A program made the position numbers and the translations under genes. A stretch of DNA of 64,000 nt from Chitinophagaceae bacterium (GTDB lineage Bacteria; Bacteroidota; Bacteroidia; Chitinophagales; Chitinophagaceae): the NCBI GenBank assembly GCA_017307735.1, contig JAFKGR010000002.1, positions 62,001 to 126,000 of the forward strand, read 5' to 3'. Below, piece after piece: positions 54,678 to 63,542 of this stretch. Each line of letters starts with the position of its first letter. The first letter of the stretch is position 1. Below the pieces are notes generated by a model. The model saw only the letters and a list, made by a program, of their open reading frames with translations, had not been told where the DNA came from and searched no databases.

Positions 54678-54685
54678 CAAAGATA
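54678..54685 (-). promoter_or_regulatory. -7 element of pdhA
   Basis: Minus-strand TATCTTTG matches TAnnTTTG and ends 21 bp before TTG 54656, the proposed start. It covers TTG 54680. Confidence 0.5.
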
Positions 54686-54846
54686 GTATAAAAATGAAAA
54701 TGAGAATCTTACTAAATCAGCATTTTGACAGGCATTTCTTTTGGCTGATTATTAAGGTATCCAAAAGGCCGTCATTGTGCACATTCAGAATATGCACAAT
54801 GATAATGCCTGCAATAGTTACATTATTTTAATCCTTAGAATAAGCG

Positions 54847-57033
54847 CTATGGTTTTATGGCAGCTTCCTGCCTTCTCACAATAGATTCTTCCCCGATGAG
54901 TTGATTTACCACATCGACAGTTTCAGAAATATAAATGTCGTTGCTTATCCCTTTAATAAATAATTGTTGGGTTTTCTGCTGATCAGAATCGCTTTTTATT
55001 TGATTCAGGTCAGAAGCGAGACTGGTTACATCAAGGGGTTTGGCTGGCTTCGTATATTTTTCCAAATCTTTGGCCATCAATCTTGTTTTTACCATCATCT
55101 TTTTATACTCGTCAATTTGAAGGGGTACTTCTTCATTATTCAATTTCTCCATCTCAATTGCGATTTGCTGAATCCCCTCAAATTTCGGATTTGATTTGAC
55201 CTGATCTGAAACCTGAGCCACAATATTACGGAAACTGAATCCCGGTTCCCATACTGCATATTTGGCCCTTGATATGGTATCCCATCCCAAAGCATCTGGT
55301 GTATCTCTCTCTCTGACTTTGGCTTTATCATCCGGATCCGGCAGAAAAATGTCCGGTGTAACCCCTTTCAATTGGGTGGCTCCTCCATTGATTCTGTAGA
55401 ACTTTCTGAAAGTAAGTTTTAAATCTCCAAGCCCGTCAGAAGGTTTGCTGAAAAACATGCTTTCACTCTGAGGATCCAGAGGTACATTTGTTTGCACTGT
55501 ACCTTTTCCATAAGTGCTGCTTCCGATAATAATTCCACGGTGGTAATCCTGAATAGCGGCAGCAAAAATTTCAGATGCAGACGCACTCGTTTCATCAACC
55601 ATTACTGCCAGGGGGCCTGTATAAAGCGGATCTTTTTCCGGAGAATCCAAGACTTTTGCTTTTTCATCGCGCCCTTTCACCTGAACAACCGGTCCACTTT
55701 TTACAAATAAACCAACCATTTCCACAACATCCTGAAGTGATCCGCCGCCATTTCCACGCAAATCAATAACAATTCCGTCAACACCTGCATTCTTGAGCTT
55801 TTCCACTTCTTTGGCAACGTCAGCAGAAGCGTGCCGGGGATTTTTCGGATTCTGGAAATCTGCATAAAACTCGGGCAATCTGATATATCCGATTTTGTGC
55901 TTTCCGTCAATGATTGCACTTTTTGCATAAGTATCGGTCAGGTCAATCTGGTCACGCAATAAACTAACAACCTTGACTGATCCATCTGTTTTCTTAACCG
56001 TTAACCTTACTTCGGAACCACGCGTTGAACCACGAATTAATTTTACTGCGTCGGTGACAGCATACGAGGTAACATCAACGGGTGGCTGATTACCCTGCCC
56101 GACTTTGATTATAACATCGTTTACATGTAATTGCCCGGATTTCCATGCAGGCATACCGGGAATAAGGCTCGCAATTTTTATTTGTCCGTTTTCATCTTTT
56201 AACTGAGCGCCGATTCCATAAAATGTTCCGCTGAGCATTTCATCGAAAGTCCTTTTATCTACCGGGGCAAAATAAGTAGTGTGCGGATCCATTGTACTTG
56301 TTATGCTATTCACAAAACCGGAAAAAAGTTCATCAATGGTGAAATGGGTTTTTGTTGTTTCCAAATACCTGTCCATGAGTTTAGAAACTTTGGAAACGGC
56401 TTCTTTGAGAAGTTCACTGTCAGTTTTCTTCTCACCTGTTTTGCTGCTGTCTCTCTCCTGTTGCAAATCCACATAACGGATCAAAACCTGGTATTTCATT
56501 TTCTTCCTTGCATAGTCAAATCTTTCCTGCGGCGTTGCCGGATAATCCCTTTCAGCCCCGTCGGTTTGCAGGTATTCCACCTTTGAAAAATTCATTGGTT
56601 CGGCCAGAGCCTTCTTGTAAAGGGCGGCCAGCTCATCAAATCTTTTGAGAAAAGTCTGGCTGATAGCCTGAAAAGATTTCAATGGCGCTCCATGGATCTC
56701 ATCATCTATCCTGTCTCCATAATTTTTCTTGAAAAACGCAATGTCCTGTGCCGTAAAAATGATCTTGTCGGGGTCAAGTGCGTTTTCATAATTCTTCAAA
56801 ACTTCCTGGGAAAATGCATTGTCAATTTTCTTGGGTTGGTAATGCCCTTGTTCAAGAACGATTCCCACATTTCTTAAAATCTTTTCATACTTGTCATTCG
56901 GATCATCAGGCCTCTTATCATTGTTTCCTCTTACAGCATAGGTCGCAAACAATCCGCCCAAAATCAATAACAGTAATACCGGAATAAATTTTCTGCTCAT
57001 AATAAATTCTGTTATAGCTTCAAAAGCTTTCAT
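54847..57033 (-). CDS. prc: Carboxy-terminal processing peptidase Prc (S41)
   Basis: 728 residues. An N-terminal membrane segment or uncleaved signal (about 15-33) is followed by an N-terminal helical domain, a PDZ domain (about 250-335, GIGAQLKDENGQIKIASLIPGMPAWKSG), and the S41 catalytic core with Ser in TSASASEIFAAA (about 486) and Lys in STYGKGTVQT (about 508). C-terminal DUF3340-like helical part. Tail-specific protease that processes periplasmic and envelope proteins. Length and domain order match E. coli Prc. Confidence 0.9.
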   Translation of the reverse strand: MKAFEAITEFIMSRKFIPVLLLLILGGLFATYAVRGNNDKRPDDPNDKYEKILRNVGIVLEQGHYQPKKIDNAFSQEVLKNYENALDPDKIIFTAQDIAFFKKNYGDRIDDEIHGAPLKSFQAISQTFLKRFDELAALYKKALAEPMNFSKVEYLQTDGAERDYPATPQERFDYARKKMKYQVLIRYVDLQQERDSSKTGEKKTDSELLKEAVSKVSKLMDRYLETTKTHFTIDELFSGFVNSITSTMDPHTTYFAPVDKRTFDEMLSGTFYGIGAQLKDENGQIKIASLIPGMPAWKSGQLHVNDVIIKVGQGNQPPVDVTSYAVTDAVKLIRGSTRGSEVRLTVKKTDGSVKVVSLLRDQIDLTDTYAKSAIIDGKHKIGYIRLPEFYADFQNPKNPRHASADVAKEVEKLKNAGVDGIVIDLRGNGGGSLQDVVEMVGLFVKSGPVVQVKGRDEKAKVLDSPEKDPLYTGPLAVMVDETSASASEIFAAAIQDYHRGIIIGSSTYGKGTVQTNVPLDPQSESMFFSKPSDGLGDLKLTFRKFYRINGGATQLKGVTPDIFLPDPDDKAKVRERDTPDALGWDTISRAKYAVWEPGFSFRNIVAQVSDQVKSNPKFEGIQQIAIEMEKLNNEEVPLQIDEYKKMMVKTRLMAKDLEKYTKPAKPLDVTSLASDLNQIKSDSDQQKTQQLFIKGISNDIYISETVDVVNQLIGEESIVRRQEAAIKP

Positions 57034-57216
57034 AAGTAAAATTACCCGAAAATAGATTTTTACCTGAGAAGGCTTTTTTTATTAACAAAGGTTTGGTAAA
57101 ATAATCAGAACGATTAAATCGCCTTCCTATTGTAATTTTCCCTTCTCATTCGGAGAAATCTTTCGGGTGCTGTTTTTTCTTTTTTAAAAATATTTTGTTA
57201 TCAAACCATGCACCGG

Positions 57217-59085
57217 TTACGGAATCAATTCCCAGACATGACTTTCCCAGGATTTCAGCGTAAAATCTTTGAGTAGTACAATTTCTCCTGTCAGCACATC
57301 TTTCATTTTTGTAAATCCCCTGATTAGTTCATTGTACTCTGCAAGGTTAATCTCCACCGGCTCTTTGGCCGTGTTTAAAGCTATCATGATTGTGTGGTTA
57401 TGATCGTATCTGAAATAAATATATTCTCCTTTCGAGGATGTGAATTGCATCATCTTTCCCGTCTTAATTGCCGGGGCATTTTTTCTAAAATTGGCCAGGG
57501 TACTTACAAGATTCCATATACTGTCTTCACCCGGTGTCCGGCCGGAACTCAGGAATTTATTTTCCGGATCCCCGTTCCATCCTCCCGGAAAATCAAGTCG
57601 TACATATCCATCATTCGGGTAGGTAAATCCTTTCATTCCTATCTCATCGCCATAATACAACTGAGGAATTCCGCGACAGGTGAATAACCATACCAGCGCG
57701 GCCTTGTACTTTTCAAAGTTAGCGCCGATAATACTGTAATACCGGCTGAGATCATGGTTGTCCAGAAATATCACATTGTTCATCGGATTGCTGTAAACAA
57801 AATCATTGGAAAGTGTATTGTACATTTCATTGATTCCATCGGTCCAACCGAAATCTTTAGTTCCTGCGTCAATGATTGCCCATAGAGTTTGAAAATCTGT
57901 CACTCCGGGCAAATTACTTTTGAAAGGAGTGTCATAAATATTTTTTGCAAAATAACTTTGATTGATTACTCCGTGAACATAAGTTTCACCAAACATAAAA
58001 ATCTTTGGATATTCTTCGACCAATGCCTGGTTGCACTTATTCATAAAATTCAGATCATTGTAAGCGTAGGTGTCAATCCTCCATGCATCAATTCCAAATT
58101 CTTCCACAGTCCAGATCGCATGTTGACTTAAATAATTGGCCACGTAAGGATTTTCCTGATTCAGATCGGGCATAGAAGGCACAAACCAGCCATCCTGCAT
58201 TTTTTTTCTTTCGAGTTTGCTTCCGTGAGGATCAAAAATTGTTTGTTCTTTGTAGGTAGTGTTTGTGTATTCAGGCCATTGATGCAGCCAGTCTTTCATC
58301 GGCGGATCCAAAACCGTAAAATGATAACTTCCTACATGATTATACACTACATCCTGAATGATTTTTATTCCTCTTTTATGTGCAGCATCAATTAACGAAT
58401 GATAGGCGGATTCACCACCCAACCTTGGATCTATTTTGTATTGGTTGGTAAATGCATACCCGTGCTCCGTTCGGTTGGGCATGTCATTTTCAATTACCGG
58501 ATTTAACCACAGAGCTGTGACTCCAAGAGATTGCAAATAATCCAGATGATTCTGAACTCCTTTTAAATCGCCACCATGCCGGAGAAAAACGGAGTCCCTG
58601 TTCAGGCTCTGGTCGCGCATGCCTTTTACGCGGTTGTTGGTTGTATCTCCATCGCTAAACCGGTCGGGCATGATCAGATAAATAAAATCGGAAGATGAAA
58701 CGCCTTGCGCAAATGATGTTCCGTTACCTGTTCTTCTTGCTTTTAATTCAAAAGGAATTTTGATTTGTTTCTTTTTCTGATAGGCTGTCAAATTAAATTT
58801 TCCCACCGGGGCATCTTTTGAAATTATGATATCCACAAACAAGTAATTTTTCCCTTCTACTTTGTGAATCTTTTGAATGGCAACTCCTTTCCGGCGAACA
58901 ATTACCGTATCCGAATTTCCTATTCCTGTGCCATGAAGCATGAGTTGAATTTTATTGTGCTTCAGGCCCGGCCACCAGTTTCCCGGATAACAATCTATTT
59001 TTTGCGCGCTTAGATTATAGAATAAAAAAGAAAGGCCAACAATCAGGAAGAATATCTTGTAAATTGGTAAAAAGATTTTTTTCAT
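57217..59085 (-). CDS. GH13 alpha-amylase (neopullulanase/cyclomaltodextrinase-like), exported
   Basis: 622 residues with a signal peptide (about 1-27). An N-terminal starch-binding-like domain (about 30-130) precedes the GH13 barrel. Catalytic regions: DVVYNHVG (region I), DAWRIDTYAY (region II, nucleophile Asp about 338), FGETYVHG (region III, acid/base Glu about 364) and FLDNHD (region IV, Asp about 445). The presence of MPNRTEHGYAFTNQYKID and the gene order resemble SusA/neopullulanase proteins that hydrolyse maltooligosaccharides in the periplasm. It lies 18 bp after the maltose-type MFS gene and is probably co-transcribed. Confidence 0.85.
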   Translation of the reverse strand: MKKIFLPIYKIFFLIVGLSFLFYNLSAQKIDCYPGNWWPGLKHNKIQLMLHGTGIGNSDTVIVRRKGVAIQKIHKVEGKNYLFVDIIISKDAPVGKFNLTAYQKKKQIKIPFELKARRTGNGTSFAQGVSSSDFIYLIMPDRFSDGDTTNNRVKGMRDQSLNRDSVFLRHGGDLKGVQNHLDYLQSLGVTALWLNPVIENDMPNRTEHGYAFTNQYKIDPRLGGESAYHSLIDAAHKRGIKIIQDVVYNHVGSYHFTVLDPPMKDWLHQWPEYTNTTYKEQTIFDPHGSKLERKKMQDGWFVPSMPDLNQENPYVANYLSQHAIWTVEEFGIDAWRIDTYAYNDLNFMNKCNQALVEEYPKIFMFGETYVHGVINQSYFAKNIYDTPFKSNLPGVTDFQTLWAIIDAGTKDFGWTDGINEMYNTLSNDFVYSNPMNNVIFLDNHDLSRYYSIIGANFEKYKAALVWLFTCRGIPQLYYGDEIGMKGFTYPNDGYVRLDFPGGWNGDPENKFLSSGRTPGEDSIWNLVSTLANFRKNAPAIKTGKMMQFTSSKGEYIYFRYDHNHTIMIALNTAKEPVEINLAEYNELIRGFTKMKDVLTGEIVLLKDFTLKSWESHVWELIP

Positions 59086-59103
59086 GATACAGATTTTAAG
59101 ACT

Positions 59104-60447
59104 TTATTCAACGGGTGATTGTACTACCTTGCTTGTAATTCCCCGTGGGCGATCGTCCACAAAGAGATTGGTAAATCCTGCAATCACCATACAAATCCCG
59201 CCAATTACCAAAGCATAAATGGCATGATCGTGGAAAAAATATTTTACTGCGGGTCCAACTGATACAGATGCAATCAATTGTGGGATTACAATAAAAAAGT
59301 TGAATACACCCATATAAAATCCCATCTTGTTTTCGGGCAATGCACCGGCCAGGATTGCATAAGGGATTGTCAGTGTGGAAGCCCATGCAATGCCAACTAA
59401 AACCATAGGTAATAACAAGAGCTGGTGATCTTTAATAAAAATCAGCAGAATTAATCCGGTTCCGCCAAGGATCAGGCTCAACAAATGAGTCATGACTCTT
59501 GAAATCCGGCGGGCAATAATGGGCAGCAGAAAAGCAAACAGGAAGGAAACTCCGTTATAAACCGTGAACATGACACCCACCCAATTACCGGCATCCTGAA
59601 ATGCCTTGCTGCTTGCATCCGTTGTTCCGTAAACATTTTCACCTATGGCCGCGGTTGTGTAGAGCCACATACAATAAAATCCAATCCATGTGAAAAATTG
59701 AACAACTGCCAGTTCTTTCATCGTCTTTGGCATTTGAAACATTCCTTTGGTAATTGCAATAATCCCTTTGGCAAAACCTTTATTTTTGAGTTTTTCCTCT
59801 TCCCATTTTTTTATATCCTCCGGCGGAAATTCTTTGGTGCTAATGACTGTCCATAATACCGAAAGGAAAAAGACAATTGCCCCTGCATGAAAAGAATATC
59901 TTACGGCATCCGGAATCCTTCCAGCGGATGCCACATTGCTGACGCCGAAATAATTTGTGAGGATATAAGGAAGAAGAGATGCAATAACCGCGCCCAGGCC
60001 AATGAAGAATGTCTGAGTGGCAAATCCGAGTGTCCGTTGTGAATCGGGCAACTTGTCCCCAACAAAAGCCCTGAATGGTTCCATTGAAATATTGATACTC
60101 GCATCGAGCATCCAGAGGAGCAGGGCCGCCATCCAAAGTTCAGTGGAAGCGGGCATCAGAAAAAGGCCAATACTCGCAAGTACAGCGCCTGCAAAAAAGA
60201 ACGGCCGCCTTCTGCCCCACCGCCGGCTCCAGGTTCGATCGCTCATATATCCAATAATCGGTTGAACAAGTAGCCCGGTCAATGGAGCGGCTATCCACAA
60301 ATAACCAATCTTATCAATATCAGCGCCGAGGGTTTGAAAGATTCTGGATACATTGGCATTTTGCAATGCAAAGCCAAATTGAATACCAAAGAAGCCAAAG
60401 CTCATGTTGACAATCTGCCCGAAGCTCAGGCGCGGCAATTTCGCCAT
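59104..60447 (-). CDS. MFS transporter, maltose/maltooligosaccharide type
   Basis: 447 residues with 12 helices. MSFGFFGIQFGFALQNANVSRIFQTLGADIDKIGYLWIAAPLTGLLVQPIIGYMSDRTWSRRWGRRRPF, read from the N-terminus in pieces (about 14-83), is the SLC45/MalT signature with a double R-RWGRRRPF loop. It probably imports maltose or a short glucan by proton symport. It precedes the GH13 gene in one operon and lies downstream of glgC after a 232-bp gap. Together they suggest uptake of amylase products feeding glycogen turnover. Confidence 0.85.
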   Translation of the reverse strand: MAKLPRLSFGQIVNMSFGFFGIQFGFALQNANVSRIFQTLGADIDKIGYLWIAAPLTGLLVQPIIGYMSDRTWSRRWGRRRPFFFAGAVLASIGLFLMPASTELWMAALLLWMLDASINISMEPFRAFVGDKLPDSQRTLGFATQTFFIGLGAVIASLLPYILTNYFGVSNVASAGRIPDAVRYSFHAGAIVFFLSVLWTVISTKEFPPEDIKKWEEEKLKNKGFAKGIIAITKGMFQMPKTMKELAVVQFFTWIGFYCMWLYTTAAIGENVYGTTDASSKAFQDAGNWVGVMFTVYNGVSFLFAFLLPIIARRISRVMTHLLSLILGGTGLILLIFIKDHQLLLLPMVLVGIAWASTLTIPYAILAGALPENKMGFYMGVFNFFIVIPQLIASVSVGPAVKYFFHDHAIYALVIGGICMVIAGFTNLFVDDRPRGITSKVVQSPVE

Positions 60448-60679
60448 AGTGCAATTTTTATTTGATCTGTGTTTATCTGAAAAATTGGAGAAACTATACC
60501 TCTTTCTAAAAAAATCATTTTAAAATTTATCAACTTAATTTTTCGGGTAAGCCATGTTGTTAGACACAATTCCCTTTTTAATTCAATTCCCATTTTTACC
60601 TCACATGCGCGTTCGCTAAAAAATCAAATCCCCGATATTCATTTCTGCATGTTCATCAGAAAATAATCTCCTTTTCTTT

Positions 60680-61975
60680 CTATCCAATTTCAAAGCCATT
60701 GTTCAATATGGCTCCTTTCTTAATTACAACAATTCCATCTTTAACTGTATAAAGTGCATTGTCCTGGTCAGGCAATTGAGAACCTCCATGGATTTTAACG
60801 TCATTTCCTATTCGTGCATTTTTATCAATAATTGCATTTTCGATATAACAATTGTCGCCTATCCCAAGAGATGGAATCCCTCTTTCAAGATCATATTCCA
60901 TATCTTCCAGGGTTTCATAATAATCTGTCCCCATTGCATAACATCTGAACATTCTTGTTCCATATCCGATTCTCGTCCTGATTCCGATAACACAATTTTC
61001 TACTTGTTTGGCGTGTACAATACATCCTTCACTCACGATGGCATTTAGAAAAGAAGTCGAACTGATTTTAGCCGGTGGCAACATGCGTGCCCTTGAAAAT
61101 ACGCGATTGTCATTGTCAAAAAGATTGAATGGAGGCAACTCCTGTGTCAGTGCCAGGTTGGCTTCAAAAAATGAAGATATATTTCCGATGTCGGTCCAAT
61201 AACCTGAATATTGGTAGCTGAAAACATGGTAATTACTGATACAGGATGGAATCACTTCTTTACCGAAATCCTTTGCTTCTGCATTTTCAACGTTCAGCAA
61301 ATCCATCAATACCTTCTTTTTGAAAAGATAAATACCCATACTTGCCAGATAAACCCTTCCCTCTTTTTTCAAAGTATCGCCGGTTTCACTCTCCCACTGC
61401 GGAAGCTGATCGGCAGATGGTTTTTCAATAAAGGAAACGACCTTATTATTCTTGTCTGATTTGAGAATACCGAAACCAGTCGCATCTTTACCATCTACAG
61501 GAATAGTTGCAATGGTAATATCCGCATTATTTTTTTCGTGGGTGCGAAACATATTCCCAAAATCCATTTGATAAAGCTGGTCGCCCGACAAAATTAAGAT
61601 ATGATCGAACTGATAATTTTCCAGATGCCTGAGAGATTGCCGCACAGCATCAGCCGTTCCCTGAAACCACTGGGGATTGTCAGGTGTTTGTTCTGCTGCC
61701 AGAATATCGGCAAACCCGCTGCTGAATACACTAAACTGGTAAGTGTTTTTGATATGCTTGTTCAGAGAGGCAGAATTGTATTGAGTCAAAACAAATATTC
61801 TGTTGATGTTGCTGTTGATGCAATTGGAAATAGGGATGTCCACCAATCTGTATTTACCTGCCAGCGGCACAGCGGGTTTGCTGCGGCTCGCCGTAAGAGG
61901 ATACAATCTTGTACCTGCCCCACCCCCGAGAATAACTGCAATCAGTGATTTGCTTATCCACATATTTGAACTCAT
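60680..61975 (-). CDS. glgC: Glucose-1-phosphate adenylyltransferase
   Basis: 431 residues. Nucleotidyltransferase motif LGGGAGTRLYPLTASRSKPAVP (about 15-36), GTADAVRQS, SGDQLYQMDFG (about 129-139), SYFEKPS-type and STDIGN-like YWTDIGN (about 259-265), and a C-terminal left-handed beta-helix with hexapeptide repeats. It makes ADP-glucose for glycogen synthesis; allosteric control by sugar phosphates is known for the family. It lies 45 bp after glgA in the same operon. Confidence 0.93.
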   Translation of the reverse strand: MSSNMWISKSLIAVILGGGAGTRLYPLTASRSKPAVPLAGKYRLVDIPISNCINSNINRIFVLTQYNSASLNKHIKNTYQFSVFSSGFADILAAEQTPDNPQWFQGTADAVRQSLRHLENYQFDHILILSGDQLYQMDFGNMFRTHEKNNADITIATIPVDGKDATGFGILKSDKNNKVVSFIEKPSADQLPQWESETGDTLKKEGRVYLASMGIYLFKKKVLMDLLNVENAEAKDFGKEVIPSCISNYHVFSYQYSGYWTDIGNISSFFEANLALTQELPPFNLFDNDNRVFSRARMLPPAKISSTSFLNAIVSEGCIVHAKQVENCVIGIRTRIGYGTRMFRCYAMGTDYYETLEDMEYDLERGIPSLGIGDNCYIENAIIDKNARIGNDVKIHGGSQLPDQDNALYTVKDGIVVIKKGAILNNGFEIG

Positions 61976-62020
61976 TTTTTTAGGACAATTTAATTCTAAA
62001 TCTTTTCAATACAAATTTTT

Positions 62021-63430
62021 TCATGCATTGTATAAGTTGATATAAATCTGGGAGCTGCTTTCCCAACTGTGATCTATTTGCATGATTTGAGGAATGATAT
62101 TTTTCATTTTCACTTTGTCTTCATAAAGAAGCAATGCCCTGTAAACAGCATGGGAGATATCTCCCACAGAAGTATCATTGAAACATACTCCAAAACCATT
62201 CGGTTCTCCATAATCAGTAACCGTATCACGGAGTCCGCCCGTCCTTCTGACGATGGGTATTGTACCATATCTCAAAGCATACATCTGGTTCAATCCACAA
62301 GGTTCAACCCTGCTGGGCATTAAAAGGAAATCGGCCCCGGCATACATGATATGACTAAGTTCTTCGTTGTAGCCAATAAGCGAATTGTAGAATCCGAAAT
62401 AACGGCTTTTCATCTCTTCTAACTGACTTTCTACAAACGAAGACCCGCTGCCCAGGACCAGGAAATTCATTCTGCCTTCCATATAACGGATACAATCGGA
62501 GATGGCTTGTGGTAAAAGATCCGCAGCTTTTTCACCAACCATCCTGCCAATAAATATGATTAATGGTTTCTCAATATCCAGGTTAAAACGATCGCACAAA
62601 ATTTTCTTATTCTTAAGTTTGTTTTCTATGTAATTGGATGGATTGAAATGATACTCGAGATAATTGTCTGTTTCGGGGTCCCAGATTTCCGTATCTATCC
62701 CGTTTAAAATGCCAAAACATTTTCCTCTTTCATATTCAAAAAGATTTTCCAGCCCGTTCGCATGATATCGTATTTCTTCAAGATAGCCGTGGCTGACGGT
62801 ATTGACTTTATTGGCACATTTGATGCCTGCCCCCAATGAATTAATTGAATGGTTCCAATCCAATAATCCCCATTTATAAGTATCCCACGGAGGTAGAAAA
62901 ACAGCCTGATCCCATCTCATCCATCCCTGGTATTGGGCATTATGAATAGTGAGTACAGTTTTAATTTCCGAAAGGAAATTGTACTGGAAACAATGCTGCA
63001 TGATAAAAGGAATCAGCGCCGAATGGTGGTCGTGTACATGTACTACCGACGGCCTGTGTTGCCAGTGGCTTAGCCAATCTACCACTGCAACCTGAAATGA
63101 AACATAACGATATATATCATCATCGTATCCATAAACACGTTCCCTGTCCAACAACCCCCAGATATCTACCATATAAAGGTCGAATCCCAGGCGGTTTGTT
63201 TTTTCTTTAATAATGGTATAATCAATAGCTTTTCCTGCAATCCGGATGGTTCCCTTATGAACTACTTCAAAAGAATTTTCATAAAGAAAATGAGTTCTGT
63301 GCATCGGCATGACCACTTTGGCAATGTGGCCAAGCTTTTGCTGGTACTTAGGCAAAGCGCCAACGACATCTCCAAGTCCCCCCACTTTAGCCACCGGATA
63401 ACATTCAGCGCTTACATGTAAAATTTCCAT
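62021..63430 (-). CDS. glgA: Glycogen synthase (GT5)
   Basis: 469 residues from ATG 63430 (residues before it in the longer frame are not conserved). The ADP-glucose motif KVGGLGDVVGALPK (about 15-28), HDHHSALIP, and the C-terminal GT-B catalytic site with LMPSRVEPCGLNQMYALRYGTIPIVRRTGGLRDTV (about 372-406) are intact. It extends alpha-1,4-glucan chains. First gene of glgA-glgC; no branching enzyme gene is in the window. It is complete, unlike the half-size homologue at 49.7 kb. Confidence 0.92.
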   Translation of the reverse strand: MEILHVSAECYPVAKVGGLGDVVGALPKYQQKLGHIAKVVMPMHRTHFLYENSFEVVHKGTIRIAGKAIDYTIIKEKTNRLGFDLYMVDIWGLLDRERVYGYDDDIYRYVSFQVAVVDWLSHWQHRPSVVHVHDHHSALIPFIMQHCFQYNFLSEIKTVLTIHNAQYQGWMRWDQAVFLPPWDTYKWGLLDWNHSINSLGAGIKCANKVNTVSHGYLEEIRYHANGLENLFEYERGKCFGILNGIDTEIWDPETDNYLEYHFNPSNYIENKLKNKKILCDRFNLDIEKPLIIFIGRMVGEKAADLLPQAISDCIRYMEGRMNFLVLGSGSSFVESQLEEMKSRYFGFYNSLIGYNEELSHIMYAGADFLLMPSRVEPCGLNQMYALRYGTIPIVRRTGGLRDTVTDYGEPNGFGVCFNDTSVGDISHAVYRALLLYEDKVKMKNIIPQIMQIDHSWESSSQIYINLYNA

Positions 63431-63476
63431 AGAATGAAAGTAAGGGATTTGCATCACTTTCTCATTTCCTGCGGTA

Positions 63477-63490
63477 ATTTGTAAACAAAT
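63477..63490. promoter_or_regulatory. Palindrome in the glgA / MFS divergent promoter
   Basis: ATTTGT-AA-ACAAAT is a perfect 14-bp palindrome located midway between the divergent glgA and MFS starts. TTTG at 63478-63481 may double as a -33 element for the MFS gene. It could be an operator for a shared regulator. Confidence 0.35.
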
Positions 63491-63542
63491 ATTTTGGTGC
63501 TTTAAAATTTGTATTACTTTCATTCAAAAAAAATTACTTCCG

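Noticed and set aside
63431..63523. 31-residue extension of GlgA
   Set aside because: ATG 63430 gives the canonical MEILHVSAECYPVAKVGG start; the extension lies in the divergent promoter.
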